64,000 nucleotides of DNA from Planctobacterium sp047947135. Lineage in GTDB: Bacteria > Pseudomonadota > Gammaproteobacteria > Enterobacterales > Alteromonadaceae. Below the pieces are notes generated by a model. That model saw nothing but the letters and a program-made list of their open reading frames with translations, was not told the origin of the DNA and made no database searches. Below, piece after piece: positions 9,066-16,877 of the stretch; positions within the stretch are counted from its first letter, which is position 1, and each line of letters opens with the position of its first letter. The stretch spans positions 2,542,001 to 2,606,000 of the forward strand of contig CP170457.1 of assembly GCA_047947135.1 (NCBI GenBank), given 5' to 3'. The position numbers and the translations under genes are program-made.

Positions 9066-9962
9066 ATGATTAATCCTGGCTGGCTAAAAAGTTTTTGTAC
9101 CCTCGTTGAGACCGGACATTTCACCAAAACTGCAGAAAAGTTGCACATGACGCAGTCAGGAGTAAGTCAACACGTTAAAAAGCTTGAAGACTATATGGAT
9201 GGTGTCTTGCTTGAGCGACAAGGAAAACAATTCACAGTAACGCCTGCCGGTGAGAACCTGTACCTCGAAGGTCGAAGGATTCTTCTGGCGTTGAGTGACT
9301 TGGATAGAAAGCAATCGACTAAGGTTGCCTGTCGGGGGACTGTAAAGTTAATGTCTCCGGGTAGTATCGGCTTGGCCTTATATCCGCACTTGCTTGAACT
9401 ACAGGCTGAAAATCCAGAATTGGTAATAGATTTTCGTTTTGCTCCGAACAACGACATCGAAATAGCGATCGCCACAAATCATATCGATATCGGCATTATG
9501 ACCAACGTGCCCGCAGATAAACAGTTAAGTTTCAGAGCTATTGGTCAGGAGCCGTTGCTTTTGGTCACTCCTACTTCGGTATCTAATCCAGATTGGGAGA
9601 CGTTAAATGAACTGGGGTTTATTGATCATCCAGATGGTGGGTTGCATGCCACTAAGTTACTAAGTGCGAACTTCCAGCAATTCCGACACATTCATCAGTT
9701 TCGGAAGCGGGGCTTTTCCAATCAGATAAGTATGATTTTGCAACCGGTCAGCCTTGGATTGGGATTTACAGTGTTGCCGCAGTTCGCGGTTAGCCATTTT
9801 CAACAACAGCAAAGTATCACTGCTCACCAACTGTTAAATCCCGTTCATGAAGTCTTATATAGTGTTATGCATGATATCGAATTGGCGGCACCGGGCGCAG
9901 AGACGGTTTTGAATACAATTACGACTTTCCTGCAGTCAACTGCACACTCAGCGGTTCGTTGA
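9066..9962 (+). CDS. LysR-family transcriptional regulator
   Basis: 298-residue LTTR. The N-terminal winged helix-turn-helix is visible (TLVETGHFTKTAEKLHMTQSGVSQHVKKLE, roughly residues 9-38), followed by a periplasmic-binding-protein-like effector domain. The ligand is unknown. It is transcribed divergently from the VOC-fold gene across a 98-base region with two dyads. By the usual LysR logic it probably controls that gene and itself. The effector domain is of normal length and no truncation is seen. Confidence 0.92.
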   Translation: MINPGWLKSFCTLVETGHFTKTAEKLHMTQSGVSQHVKKLEDYMDGVLLERQGKQFTVTPAGENLYLEGRRILLALSDLDRKQSTKVACRGTVKLMSPGSIGLALYPHLLELQAENPELVIDFRFAPNNDIEIAIATNHIDIGIMTNVPADKQLSFRAIGQEPLLLVTPTSVSNPDWETLNELGFIDHPDGGLHATKLLSANFQQFRHIHQFRKRGFSNQISMILQPVSLGLGFTVLPQFAVSHFQQQQSITAHQLLNPVHEVLYSVMHDIELAAPGAETVLNTITTFLQSTAHSAVR

Positions 9963-10087
9963 ACTGACCAATAGTCCGAATGGTAGAAGCACTCATTTGA
10001 CAACAAAACTTTACGTTTTATAACAAAAGGTTCTAAAAAATATTTATGTAACTAATTTTCAGTAAACATTGAAAGTCATGTCAGGTG

Positions 10088-10885
10088 TCAGACCCGTGGT
10101 GCACGAAATTCGCCAGACTGTATGGCACTGATATAGTCGTCCGCAATGCTCTCAATACGGCCCGGATTCTTGCCTACCTGTCTAACCAAGCCTTCTATCT
10201 GGCTTAGATCAAGGTCCTTAACATCGTATTGTTTTGCGATGTAACCCCAAAGGTAAGCTTTCGGAAACTTCTCTAATTTGAGATAAATAGTAGACAAGGT
10301 ATAGAAAATTTCGGGGTTGATTTCTTCATCTGGTTTATGCAATTCAAGTGCGTGGTGCAAGATGCCAACGGTACGTTCCAGATCGGATTTTACGTAATAT
10401 TCGGCGAGGAACATCTGTAATTCTGGTGTTTCCAACTTACCTTCGTTCTCTAATTCTAAGAAGCGTTGTAGCGATTCCTGTCTGCCAAAACGGGTCCAGT
10501 GATAGTGCAGTAGATGAGGATCCTCGGATTCTACGGTATCTCTGGCTAACTGGGCTAATTGTCTTCTGGCTGTTGCGATTCCTTCAACTCGTCCGGTTTT
10601 TTTATCTTTGTATTTGATGTGTTCAATGCCTGATGCTTTGGTGACACAGACCTTATAATCCTCAAACAATAACATCAGCTTATATTTATTCGCAGCGGAA
10701 GGGTCCTGCAAGTGCTCATAGCGGGTGGTGATAATTTCCGCCTTTTCACTGCGGCACCAACCATCCTTATTAAGATCGTTGCACATGGGGGGATAATCCT
10801 CGCATATGCTGGCTACGGATTTACTCGAAAACGCGTTGCATCCTGCAAGTAACAACGGAAGAATCATTATAAATAAGAAGCGCAT
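10088..10885 (-). CDS. DUF2989-type lipoprotein
   Basis: A 265-residue lipoprotein: signal peptide with lipobox LLAGC (Cys about residue 16), so likely membrane-anchored outside the cytoplasm. The mature part has conserved cysteines in ICEDYPPMCNDLN and DGWCRSEKAE and a helical, TPR-like C-terminal half (ELQMFLAEYYV, FYTLSTIYLKLEKFPKAYLWG). I recognise this as the DUF2989 family of Alteromonadales and relatives; function is unknown. It is monocistronic and divergent from the GAPDH gene. Confidence 0.8.
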   Translation of the reverse strand: MRFLFIMILPLLLAGCNAFSSKSVASICEDYPPMCNDLNKDGWCRSEKAEIITTRYEHLQDPSAANKYKLMLLFEDYKVCVTKASGIEHIKYKDKKTGRVEGIATARRQLAQLARDTVESEDPHLLHYHWTRFGRQESLQRFLELENEGKLETPELQMFLAEYYVKSDLERTVGILHHALELHKPDEEINPEIFYTLSTIYLKLEKFPKAYLWGYIAKQYDVKDLDLSQIEGLVRQVGKNPGRIESIADDYISAIQSGEFRAPRV

Positions 10886-11088
10886 GGGGCTTTCCTGCTG
10901 TTCGCTACTGATGAAAATTTACCAAAATAAAGTCTTGAAAGCTAAATAACTCGTGTTTTTTGTAATTTATAGACAGTTTGGTCGTTTGCATTTATTTCCA
11001 TAAAATAGCCGCCCTTCGCGGGAAGCGCAACGTAAACCGCCCATTTTTACTGGAAGGGCACAGTAACTTAGTGAGGTTTTGTAAAAAC

Positions 11089-12537
11089 ATGAATCAGCAA
11101 CACGAACAAGCGTTATTGAGCAGTTGGCAAGAGCGTCAGGAATATGCCGAGCAAATACTACCGCTCCTGGGCAAGCTATACCGGGAATATGCCGTGGAAA
11201 TTACGGTTTTCGGTAAACCACTGATGGGCGCAAGTGTCATTGATATAATTAAGGCACATCGCAGTGTTCGTTTGTACCGTGAGCAAAAACTCAAGGTGCG
11301 TTACAGCTTTGCTCTGTTAGAAGTCCTGTCTACCATGCAGCTGACACCGGCAAAAATTGACATCGGTAAGCTGGCTTACGGTTTTTATCATGAAGGGCGC
11401 GCCGAGTCAGAAGACATTGAGGCATATCTGCGTAAAGAACTGCAGGGTGTTGTTGGTTCGACGGATAGCCATGAGCCACAGGATGTTGTGCTGTATGGTT
11501 TTGGACGTATAGGTCGTATTTTAGCGAGATTGCTCATAGAGCGTCAGGGGGCCAACAATAAGTTACGATTACGCGCCATTGTTGTGCGTGGCGGTAAAGA
11601 AGGGGACCTTGAAAAACGTGCCAGTCTGTTGCGTCGCGATTCAGTGCATGGTCCGTTTAATGGGAGCATCACCGTTGATCATGAACGAAATGCGCTAAAA
11701 GCCAATGGTTCTTTTATTCAGGTCATTTATGCTAATAACCCAACCGAAGTTGATTATGAACAATACGGCATCAACAATGCGCTGGTTATCGACAATACCG
11801 GCGTCTGGCGTGATCGTGATGGTCTGAGTCAGCATCTTGAGTCCAAAGGTGCCAGCAAAGTGTTGTTGACGGCACCGGGTAAAGGTGACATCAAAAACAT
11901 CGTATTTGGCGTGAATAGTGGTGATATCACTCGTGATGACCAAATCATGTCAGCCGCCAGTTGCACGACTAACGCCATCACCCCGGTGTTAAAAGCATTG
12001 GATGAAAAATACGGTATCAACAATGGTCACGTGGAAACGGTGCATTCCTATACTAACGACCAGAATCTGATTGATAACTTTCACAAAGCTGAGCGCCGTG
12101 GCCGCAGTGCTTCACTGAATATGGTTATCACCGAAACCGGTGCGGCCAAGGCAGTAGCCAAGGCCTACCCGAAACTGGCAGGCAAGCTGACCGGAAACGC
12201 TATCCGTGTCCCGACCCCTAACGTTTCGCTGGCGATATTGAACCTGAATTTGAATGAAGAAGTGGACAGAGCGGATGTAAACGAGTTTCTAAAACAAACT
12301 GCACTGCATTCTACGTTAGAAGAGCAAATCGACTACACAGCATCGACTGAAATTGTATCGACCGATTTAGTTGGTTCAAGAGCCGCGTCTGTTGTCGACT
12401 CGCAAGCGACGATCACCTCTGGCGATCGTGTCACCCTTTATGTCTGGTATGACAATGAATTCGGCTATTCGTGCCAGGTTATGCGTGTTGCGCTGGCGAT
12501 GTCTGGCTTAACATATAATATTATGCCGAACTGGTAA
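11089..12537 (+). CDS. Glyceraldehyde-3-phosphate dehydrogenase, long form
   Basis: Converts glyceraldehyde-3-phosphate, NAD(P)+ and phosphate to 1,3-bisphosphoglycerate. It has an extra N-terminal helical segment of about 125 residues before the Rossmann motif YGFGRIGRILARLL. The catalytic cysteine is C292 in SAASCTTNAITP, and HSYTNDQNLIDN and YDNEFGYSCQVMR follow. The total of 482 residues, against about 330 for ordinary GapA, places it in the long GAPDH group of Shewanella/Vibrio/Alteromonas. The ATG at 11089 follows GTGAGG (11071-11076). A longer in-frame TTG start at 10978 would run through the likely promoter region and is not preferred. A strong intrinsic terminator follows. Confidence 0.94.
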   Translation: MNQQHEQALLSSWQERQEYAEQILPLLGKLYREYAVEITVFGKPLMGASVIDIIKAHRSVRLYREQKLKVRYSFALLEVLSTMQLTPAKIDIGKLAYGFYHEGRAESEDIEAYLRKELQGVVGSTDSHEPQDVVLYGFGRIGRILARLLIERQGANNKLRLRAIVVRGGKEGDLEKRASLLRRDSVHGPFNGSITVDHERNALKANGSFIQVIYANNPTEVDYEQYGINNALVIDNTGVWRDRDGLSQHLESKGASKVLLTAPGKGDIKNIVFGVNSGDITRDDQIMSAASCTTNAITPVLKALDEKYGINNGHVETVHSYTNDQNLIDNFHKAERRGRSASLNMVITETGAAKAVAKAYPKLAGKLTGNAIRVPTPNVSLAILNLNLNEEVDRADVNEFLKQTALHSTLEEQIDYTASTEIVSTDLVGSRAASVVDSQATITSGDRVTLYVWYDNEFGYSCQVMRVALAMSGLTYNIMPNW

Positions 12538-12552
12538 GCACCCAAACTCTTT

Positions 12553-12581
12553 AAAAAGGCGCTGCAACAGCGCCTTTTTTT
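12553..12581 (+). terminator. Intrinsic terminator after GAPDH
   Basis: GGCGCTG/CAGCGCC stem (12558-12564 and 12568-12574) with a CAA loop, preceded by AAAAA and followed by seven T residues. It lies 15 bases after the GAPDH stop and is a textbook rho-independent terminator. Confidence 0.93.
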
Positions 12582-12642
12582 ATGACTTACGTCCATTGAA
12601 ATCACACACTTAGTGAAATTTTCCATTATTTTCCAGGTCTGA

Positions 12643-12672
12643 TTGTCGGACAATTACTGGAGTTGGTATACA
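12643..12672 (+). promoter_or_regulatory. Predicted promoter of thioredoxin-fold gene
   Basis: TTGTCG (12643-12648) and TATACA (12667-12672) are spaced by 18 bases, 12 bases before the ATG at 12685. It overlaps a possible upstream TTG start, which supports the downstream ATG. The very short leader makes this tentative. Confidence 0.35.
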
Positions 12673-12684
12673 AGAGTGCAGAGT

Positions 12685-13191
12685 ATGTTGAATTGGTATA
12701 GATCCTGGTGGAAGTACGCGATCCAGGTACTGTTATTTGTTGCAGTTTTCATGATTGTCGATGGGTATCAGACCAGAGGCATGCTGGGCCCGGAAAATGA
12801 CATCCCGCAATTGCAACAGGCTTTAGTTTCCCTGGAAGGAGACGTGCACCCACTGGTGCAACCGGACAGGCGTACACTAGTTTATTTCTTTGCACCCTGG
12901 TGTCGTATTTGTGCATTGAGTATCGGGAGTCTGAATAAGTTGCAGGATCCATCGCTTGACGTTGTGGCAGTCGCGCTGGATTATCAAAATATTGAGTCGG
13001 TAAAAGCCTTCGTGAATGAACATCAATTGCGTAAGCTGGTATTATTAGGTACCCAGGAAACTCGTCAGCAATTTAAAGTGCCAGGATATCCGAGTTACTA
13101 TCTATTCGACGAGCAAGGTAATGTGGTAGCCAAATCATTTGGACTGAATACGTCATTTGGAATAAAAATCAAGGATTGGCTTACGCGCTAA
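12685..13191 (+). CDS. Membrane-anchored thioredoxin-fold (TlpA/ResA-like) protein
   Basis: 168 residues with an N-terminal transmembrane anchor (about residues 10-28, KYAIQVLLFVAVFMIVDGY) and a periplasmic thioredoxin-like domain. The redox motif is FFAPWCRIC (C-R-I-C), and the cis-proline region is VPGYPSYYLFDEQG. Such proteins reduce or exchange disulfides outside the cytoplasm; the partner is unknown. The start at 12685 is favoured over a TTG at 12643 because the TTG coincides with a promoter-like -35 element. Confidence 0.82.
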   Translation: MLNWYRSWWKYAIQVLLFVAVFMIVDGYQTRGMLGPENDIPQLQQALVSLEGDVHPLVQPDRRTLVYFFAPWCRICALSIGSLNKLQDPSLDVVAVALDYQNIESVKAFVNEHQLRKLVLLGTQETRQQFKVPGYPSYYLFDEQGNVVAKSFGLNTSFGIKIKDWLTR

Positions 13192-13313
13192 TAGTTGCTG
13201 CAGGCTTTGCAAATCAAAGGTCTAACAGGTTATCAAAAAGCCACCTTAAAGCATGGGACTCGAGGACTAACTGTGGTAGATTGTGCAGTCAAAATAGATA
13301 TGGACAATCAGGC

Positions 13314-14441
13314 ATGAGAATAAGCAGCAATTTTGATAGCGGAAATATCGAGGTCATTGATGCCAGCCAACCCGATGCTATCAGACTTCGCATCCGCAAA
13401 GACAATCAATCCGAGTTTTATCAGTGGTTTCATTTTCGCTTAGAAACCCAATCCATGCTCGAACATCACATTTGCATCGAAGATCTCACCAAATCCGCTT
13501 ATCCTGATGCCTGGAGTGGTTATCAGGCCGTTGCTTCTTACGATAGAGAAGAGTGGTTCAGAGTAGATAGTGAATTCGCAGACGGTACGTTAAATATTTA
13601 CCATACCCCAGAACATGGCTGTGTTTATTATGCCTACTTTGCCCCTTACAGTTATGATCGACATCTGGATTTAATTGCCTGGTGTCAGGCGCAGTTTGAT
13701 TGTCAGGCGATTCATTTAGGTGAAACACTGGATGGACGTGACATGACGATGTTGCAAATTGGTCAGCCTGAAGAAGGTAAACGAAATATCTGGATTACGG
13801 CGCGTCAGCATCCAGGTGAGACCATGGCTGAGTGGCTCGTTGAAGGACTACTGGAGCGATTGTTAGATGAAGATGATCCGTTAAGTAGCGCACTGCGGAG
13901 AAAGGCGGTATTTTATGTCGTACCTAACATGAACCCTGATGGCGCCTGTCGCGGGCATTTGCGTACCAATGCAATCGGAGTGAATCTGAACCGGGAGTGG
14001 CATGCACCTTCTGAAGAAAAAAGCCCGGAAGTCTTTTACGTATTGAACAAAATGCAATCAACTGGCGTAGATCTATTTCTGGACATGCATGGTGATGAAG
14101 CGATTCCTTATAACTTTTTAGCGGGTTGCGAAGGCAATCCCGGGTATTCCCCCCGGATTGCGGACCTGGAAAAAGCTTTTTCTGATGCGTTACTCACTAT
14201 TACACCTGAGTTTCAGGATCAACATGGCTACCCGAAAGATGAATCAGGTAAAGCCGATTTAACTATTGCGGCCAATGCCATTGGAGAACGATTTGATTGC
14301 CTTTCCTATACACTGGAAATGCCTTTTAAAGACAATGAACAGCTACCTGACCCAGCATTCGGCTGGTCACCTGAGCGCAGCAAAAAGCTGGGTGAGGATG
14401 TCCTGGTTGCGGTTCACAACGTCATCAATGAATTACGTTAA
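13314..14441 (+). CDS. M14-family zinc carboxypeptidase (cytosolic carboxypeptidase-like)
   Basis: 375-residue peptidase with an N-terminal beta-sandwich-like domain (about 1-125) and an M14 catalytic domain. Zinc ligands appear as His and Glu in ARQHPGETMAEW and a later His in LDMHGDEAIPYN; the catalytic glutamate is in YTLEMPFKDNEQ. This architecture matches bacterial relatives of eukaryotic cytosolic carboxypeptidases. No signal peptide is present, so it is likely cytoplasmic. The ATG at 13314 gives the family length; an in-frame start at 13176 would overlap the previous gene and add 46 unrelated residues. Confidence 0.9.
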   Translation: MRISSNFDSGNIEVIDASQPDAIRLRIRKDNQSEFYQWFHFRLETQSMLEHHICIEDLTKSAYPDAWSGYQAVASYDREEWFRVDSEFADGTLNIYHTPEHGCVYYAYFAPYSYDRHLDLIAWCQAQFDCQAIHLGETLDGRDMTMLQIGQPEEGKRNIWITARQHPGETMAEWLVEGLLERLLDEDDPLSSALRRKAVFYVVPNMNPDGACRGHLRTNAIGVNLNREWHAPSEEKSPEVFYVLNKMQSTGVDLFLDMHGDEAIPYNFLAGCEGNPGYSPRIADLEKAFSDALLTITPEFQDQHGYPKDESGKADLTIAANAIGERFDCLSYTLEMPFKDNEQLPDPAFGWSPERSKKLGEDVLVAVHNVINELR

Positions 14442-14480
14442 CTTTTAAACATTATAAAAATAATAACTGAGGATCATGGT

Positions 14481-16184
14481 TTGGAATCTTTAGGCAACTT
14501 TTTTCTTTTATTGGATAGCTATCTGGGAAGCTCTGCATGGTTCCCTTATGTGCTGTTAGGTACAGGCTTGTTTTTTACCATCTACCTGAAATTTCCACAG
14601 GTGCGCTACTTTCGGCACGCTTGTAAGGTTGTCACCGGGAAGTTTGACAAGAAAGGCGATCAGGGTGATACCTCGCACTTTCAGGCACTGTCGACGGCAC
14701 TTTCAGGTACCGTGGGTACCGGTAATATCAGTGGTGTGGCACTGGCTATATTCTTAGGTGGACCAGCGGCGTTGTTTTGGATGTGGCTTACGGCATTTCT
14801 CGGTATGACCACTAAGTTTGTTGAGGTGACGCTGTCCCATAAATATCGGGTTAAAACTGAAGATGGCACCATGGCTGGGGGCCCCATGTATTACATGGAC
14901 CGTCGCCTGAATATGAAATGGCTGGCTGTTGGTTTTGCAATTGCCACGGTGATTAGCTCGTTTGGCACCGGAAGCCTGCCACAAAGTAACAGTATCGCTA
15001 CCAGTATTGAATCAACCTTTGGCATCGACCCCTGGGTCACTGGTTTTATACTTGCCATTCTGCTTGCGTTAGTCGTTATTGGTGGTATCCGCCGTATTGC
15101 TGCGGTAACGTCTAGAATTGTTCCCCTTATGGCCACCATTTATGTGCTGGGTGCGTTGGGGGTTATTTTTTATAATGTTGAGAATATTGTTCCTTCATTC
15201 CTTTCTATTTTCCAATATGCCTTTACTGGTTCCGCTGCCGTTGGTGGTTTTCTCGGCGCCAGCTTTGCTTACGCATTCAACCGGGGTGTTAATCGCGGTT
15301 TGTTCTCAAATGAAGCCGGGCAGGGTTCAGCACCTATTGCCCACGCATCAGCAAGAGCCCACGAGCCGGTTTCCGAAGGTATGGTATCCATTCTAGAGCC
15401 GTTTATTGACACCATTATTATTTGTACGTTGACCGGCTTGGTTATCTTGTCGTCTGGTGTATGGCAGGAAAAGTTTGAAAACGAGTTTGATCGTACCGAC
15501 ATGGTAATTCTGGCAGGTACTTATGAACAGGAAAGTGAGGCAAACCGTGTTGAGTTGTATAAGTACCTGAACAGCGCTGGTGAGCACAATGTTGAGTCAT
15601 ATAGTGGTGCAATCGAAGTCATTGCCGGTAAAGCGGTTTCGACGGGATTCACTATTATTAATGCCCGCTCGATTGCTGAAAATGTGCGCTTCAGTATCGG
15701 TGGGACCGACGACGCCTATTCAGGGACACTGCAAGTGGTGGATGGTCGACTTGTAAAAGAAAATATAGTCGTCACAGGAAAGTCATTATTGCACTCAGCA
15801 AATCTGACGGCTAAAGCGTTTACTAAAGGATTTATGGGGGACTCAGGGCAGTACATCGTGTCCATCGGCCTGTTACTCTTTGCGTTTTCAACAGCGATAT
15901 CCTGGTCTTATTATGGCGATCGTGCCATGACATACTTGCTAGGACCACGCTCCATTATGCCATATCGGATTTTTTATGTGGCCGGCTTTTTCTGGGCGGC
16001 AATTTCCGATACAACGCTGGTGTGGTACTTGTCCTACGTAGCGATTGTGGTGATGACATTGCCAAACCTGTTCGGCATCCTGATGTTACACAAAGAAATG
16101 CGTGAAACGGTCAAGGAGTATTGGATTGACTTCAAAAAAGAAGAGCAGGAACAAGCACAAGAGTTGCCCTCTGAGAGCAAGTAA
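14481..16184 (+). CDS. Sodium:alanine symporter family (AGCS) transporter with extra loop domain
   Basis: Inner-membrane Na+-coupled amino-acid (alanine/glycine) transporter. Family signatures are FQALSTALSGTVGTGNISGVA near residue 70-90 and FSNEAGQGSAPIAHASA near 280. The protein is 567 residues, longer than the usual 450-500. An insertion of about 110 residues (roughly 330-440) lies between membrane segments and is soluble and acidic, with EKFENEFDRTDMV and YSGTLQVVDGRLV. The start is TTG at 14481: GAGG (14469-14472) is correctly placed and the nearby ATG at 14476 is out of frame. A 7-bp hairpin follows the stop at once. Confidence 0.92.
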   Translation: MESLGNFFLLLDSYLGSSAWFPYVLLGTGLFFTIYLKFPQVRYFRHACKVVTGKFDKKGDQGDTSHFQALSTALSGTVGTGNISGVALAIFLGGPAALFWMWLTAFLGMTTKFVEVTLSHKYRVKTEDGTMAGGPMYYMDRRLNMKWLAVGFAIATVISSFGTGSLPQSNSIATSIESTFGIDPWVTGFILAILLALVVIGGIRRIAAVTSRIVPLMATIYVLGALGVIFYNVENIVPSFLSIFQYAFTGSAAVGGFLGASFAYAFNRGVNRGLFSNEAGQGSAPIAHASARAHEPVSEGMVSILEPFIDTIIICTLTGLVILSSGVWQEKFENEFDRTDMVILAGTYEQESEANRVELYKYLNSAGEHNVESYSGAIEVIAGKAVSTGFTIINARSIAENVRFSIGGTDDAYSGTLQVVDGRLVKENIVVTGKSLLHSANLTAKAFTKGFMGDSGQYIVSIGLLLFAFSTAISWSYYGDRAMTYLLGPRSIMPYRIFYVAGFFWAAISDTTLVWYLSYVAIVVMTLPNLFGILMLHKEMRETVKEYWIDFKKEEQEQAQELPSESK

Positions 16185-16201
16185 GGTGTGAGATTCACAC
16201 C
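16185..16201 (+). terminator. Hairpin immediately after AGCS gene
   Basis: GGTGTGA-GAT-TCACACC directly abuts the stop codon at 16184. There is no T-run, so it may stabilise the mRNA 3' end or be a weak terminator. Confidence 0.35.
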
Positions 16202-16230
16202 TATACAATTTAGATAGTTTATATCACCGT

Positions 16231-16248
16231 GTGGGGTGCCAGCCCCAC
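16231..16248 (+). promoter_or_regulatory. GC-rich hairpin in the leader of the zinc-ribbon gene
   Basis: GTGGGG-TGCCAG-CCCCAC forms a 6-bp all-strong stem, 20 bases upstream of the ATG at 16269 and just before its Shine-Dalgarno. It could be part of a transcription end for the upstream gene or an RNA structure affecting the downstream gene. Confidence 0.3.
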
Positions 16249-16268
16249 CAGATATAGAGGAGTAGTTG

Positions 16269-16595
16269 ATGGCAATTACCAATTGTCCTTCATGTAATAA
16301 AAAAATATCTGACAAAGCCGAAAGCTGCCCACATTGTGGTTTTTCACAGCATGGCATGACAAAAGAAGACGAACTGCGCAAAAAGAAGCATCGACGCTAT
16401 CTCAAAATGCAGTCTATAAATAATCAATCAATGATTGCGATGCTCTTGTTTGTTGTAGGATTTGGCTATATGTATTGGGAAGGGATTCGTCCTTCACAAA
16501 CAGAGTACTATATCGCGATGTCGGTATCTGCAATTGGTTTTGTATGGTATATCGTCAATCGCGTCAGAATGATTCTTTTAAAGAAGTCCAAGTAA
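16269..16595 (+). CDS. Zinc-ribbon membrane protein, unknown function
   Basis: 108 residues: an N-terminal zinc ribbon with two CxxC knuckles (NCPSCNKKI and SCPHCGFSQ), a basic linker (LRKKKHRRYLK) and two transmembrane segments (about 52-69 and 78-95). The ATG at 16269 has AGAGGAG (16256-16262) at ideal distance; an adjacent upstream TTG is less likely. The stop is directly followed by the yeaC ATG with no gap, suggesting an operon with yeaC and the DUF349 gene. No specific function is recognised. Confidence 0.82.
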   Translation: MAITNCPSCNKKISDKAESCPHCGFSQHGMTKEDELRKKKHRRYLKMQSINNQSMIAMLLFVVGFGYMYWEGIRPSQTEYYIAMSVSAIGFVWYIVNRVRMILLKKSK

Positions 16596-16877
16596 ATGCG
16601 ACCAGAGCAAATGATACAAGCAATGACGCCTGAAGTGTATGAGCGTCTGAGAACCGCAGTAGAAACCGGAAAGTGGCCGGATGGTACGCTGCTGGACGAG
16701 CAACAGAAAGAAACCAGCTTGCAGGCAGTCATGATGTATCAAGCTAAAGTACTGAAATCGTCAGAACATATGACGGTGAACGAACACGGTGAAGTGGTGC
16801 ATCGAAGTAAACAGGAATTGCGGCGCGCATTAAGCGAGCAAAATGAAATTGCACGGTTTAAGCAAAATGATATTTAG
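16596..16877 (+). CDS. yeaC: YeaC family protein (DUF1315)
   Basis: A 93-residue conserved protein matching E. coli YeaC by memory: the MTPEVYERLRTAVETGKWPDG block, EEQKE-like DEQQKETSLQAVMMYQA, and HMTVNEHGEVV. Function is unknown. It follows the zinc-ribbon gene without a gap and overlaps the start of the DUF349 gene, so the three are probably co-translated. Confidence 0.88.
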   Translation: MRPEQMIQAMTPEVYERLRTAVETGKWPDGTLLDEQQKETSLQAVMMYQAKVLKSSEHMTVNEHGEVVHRSKQELRRALSEQNEIARFKQNDI

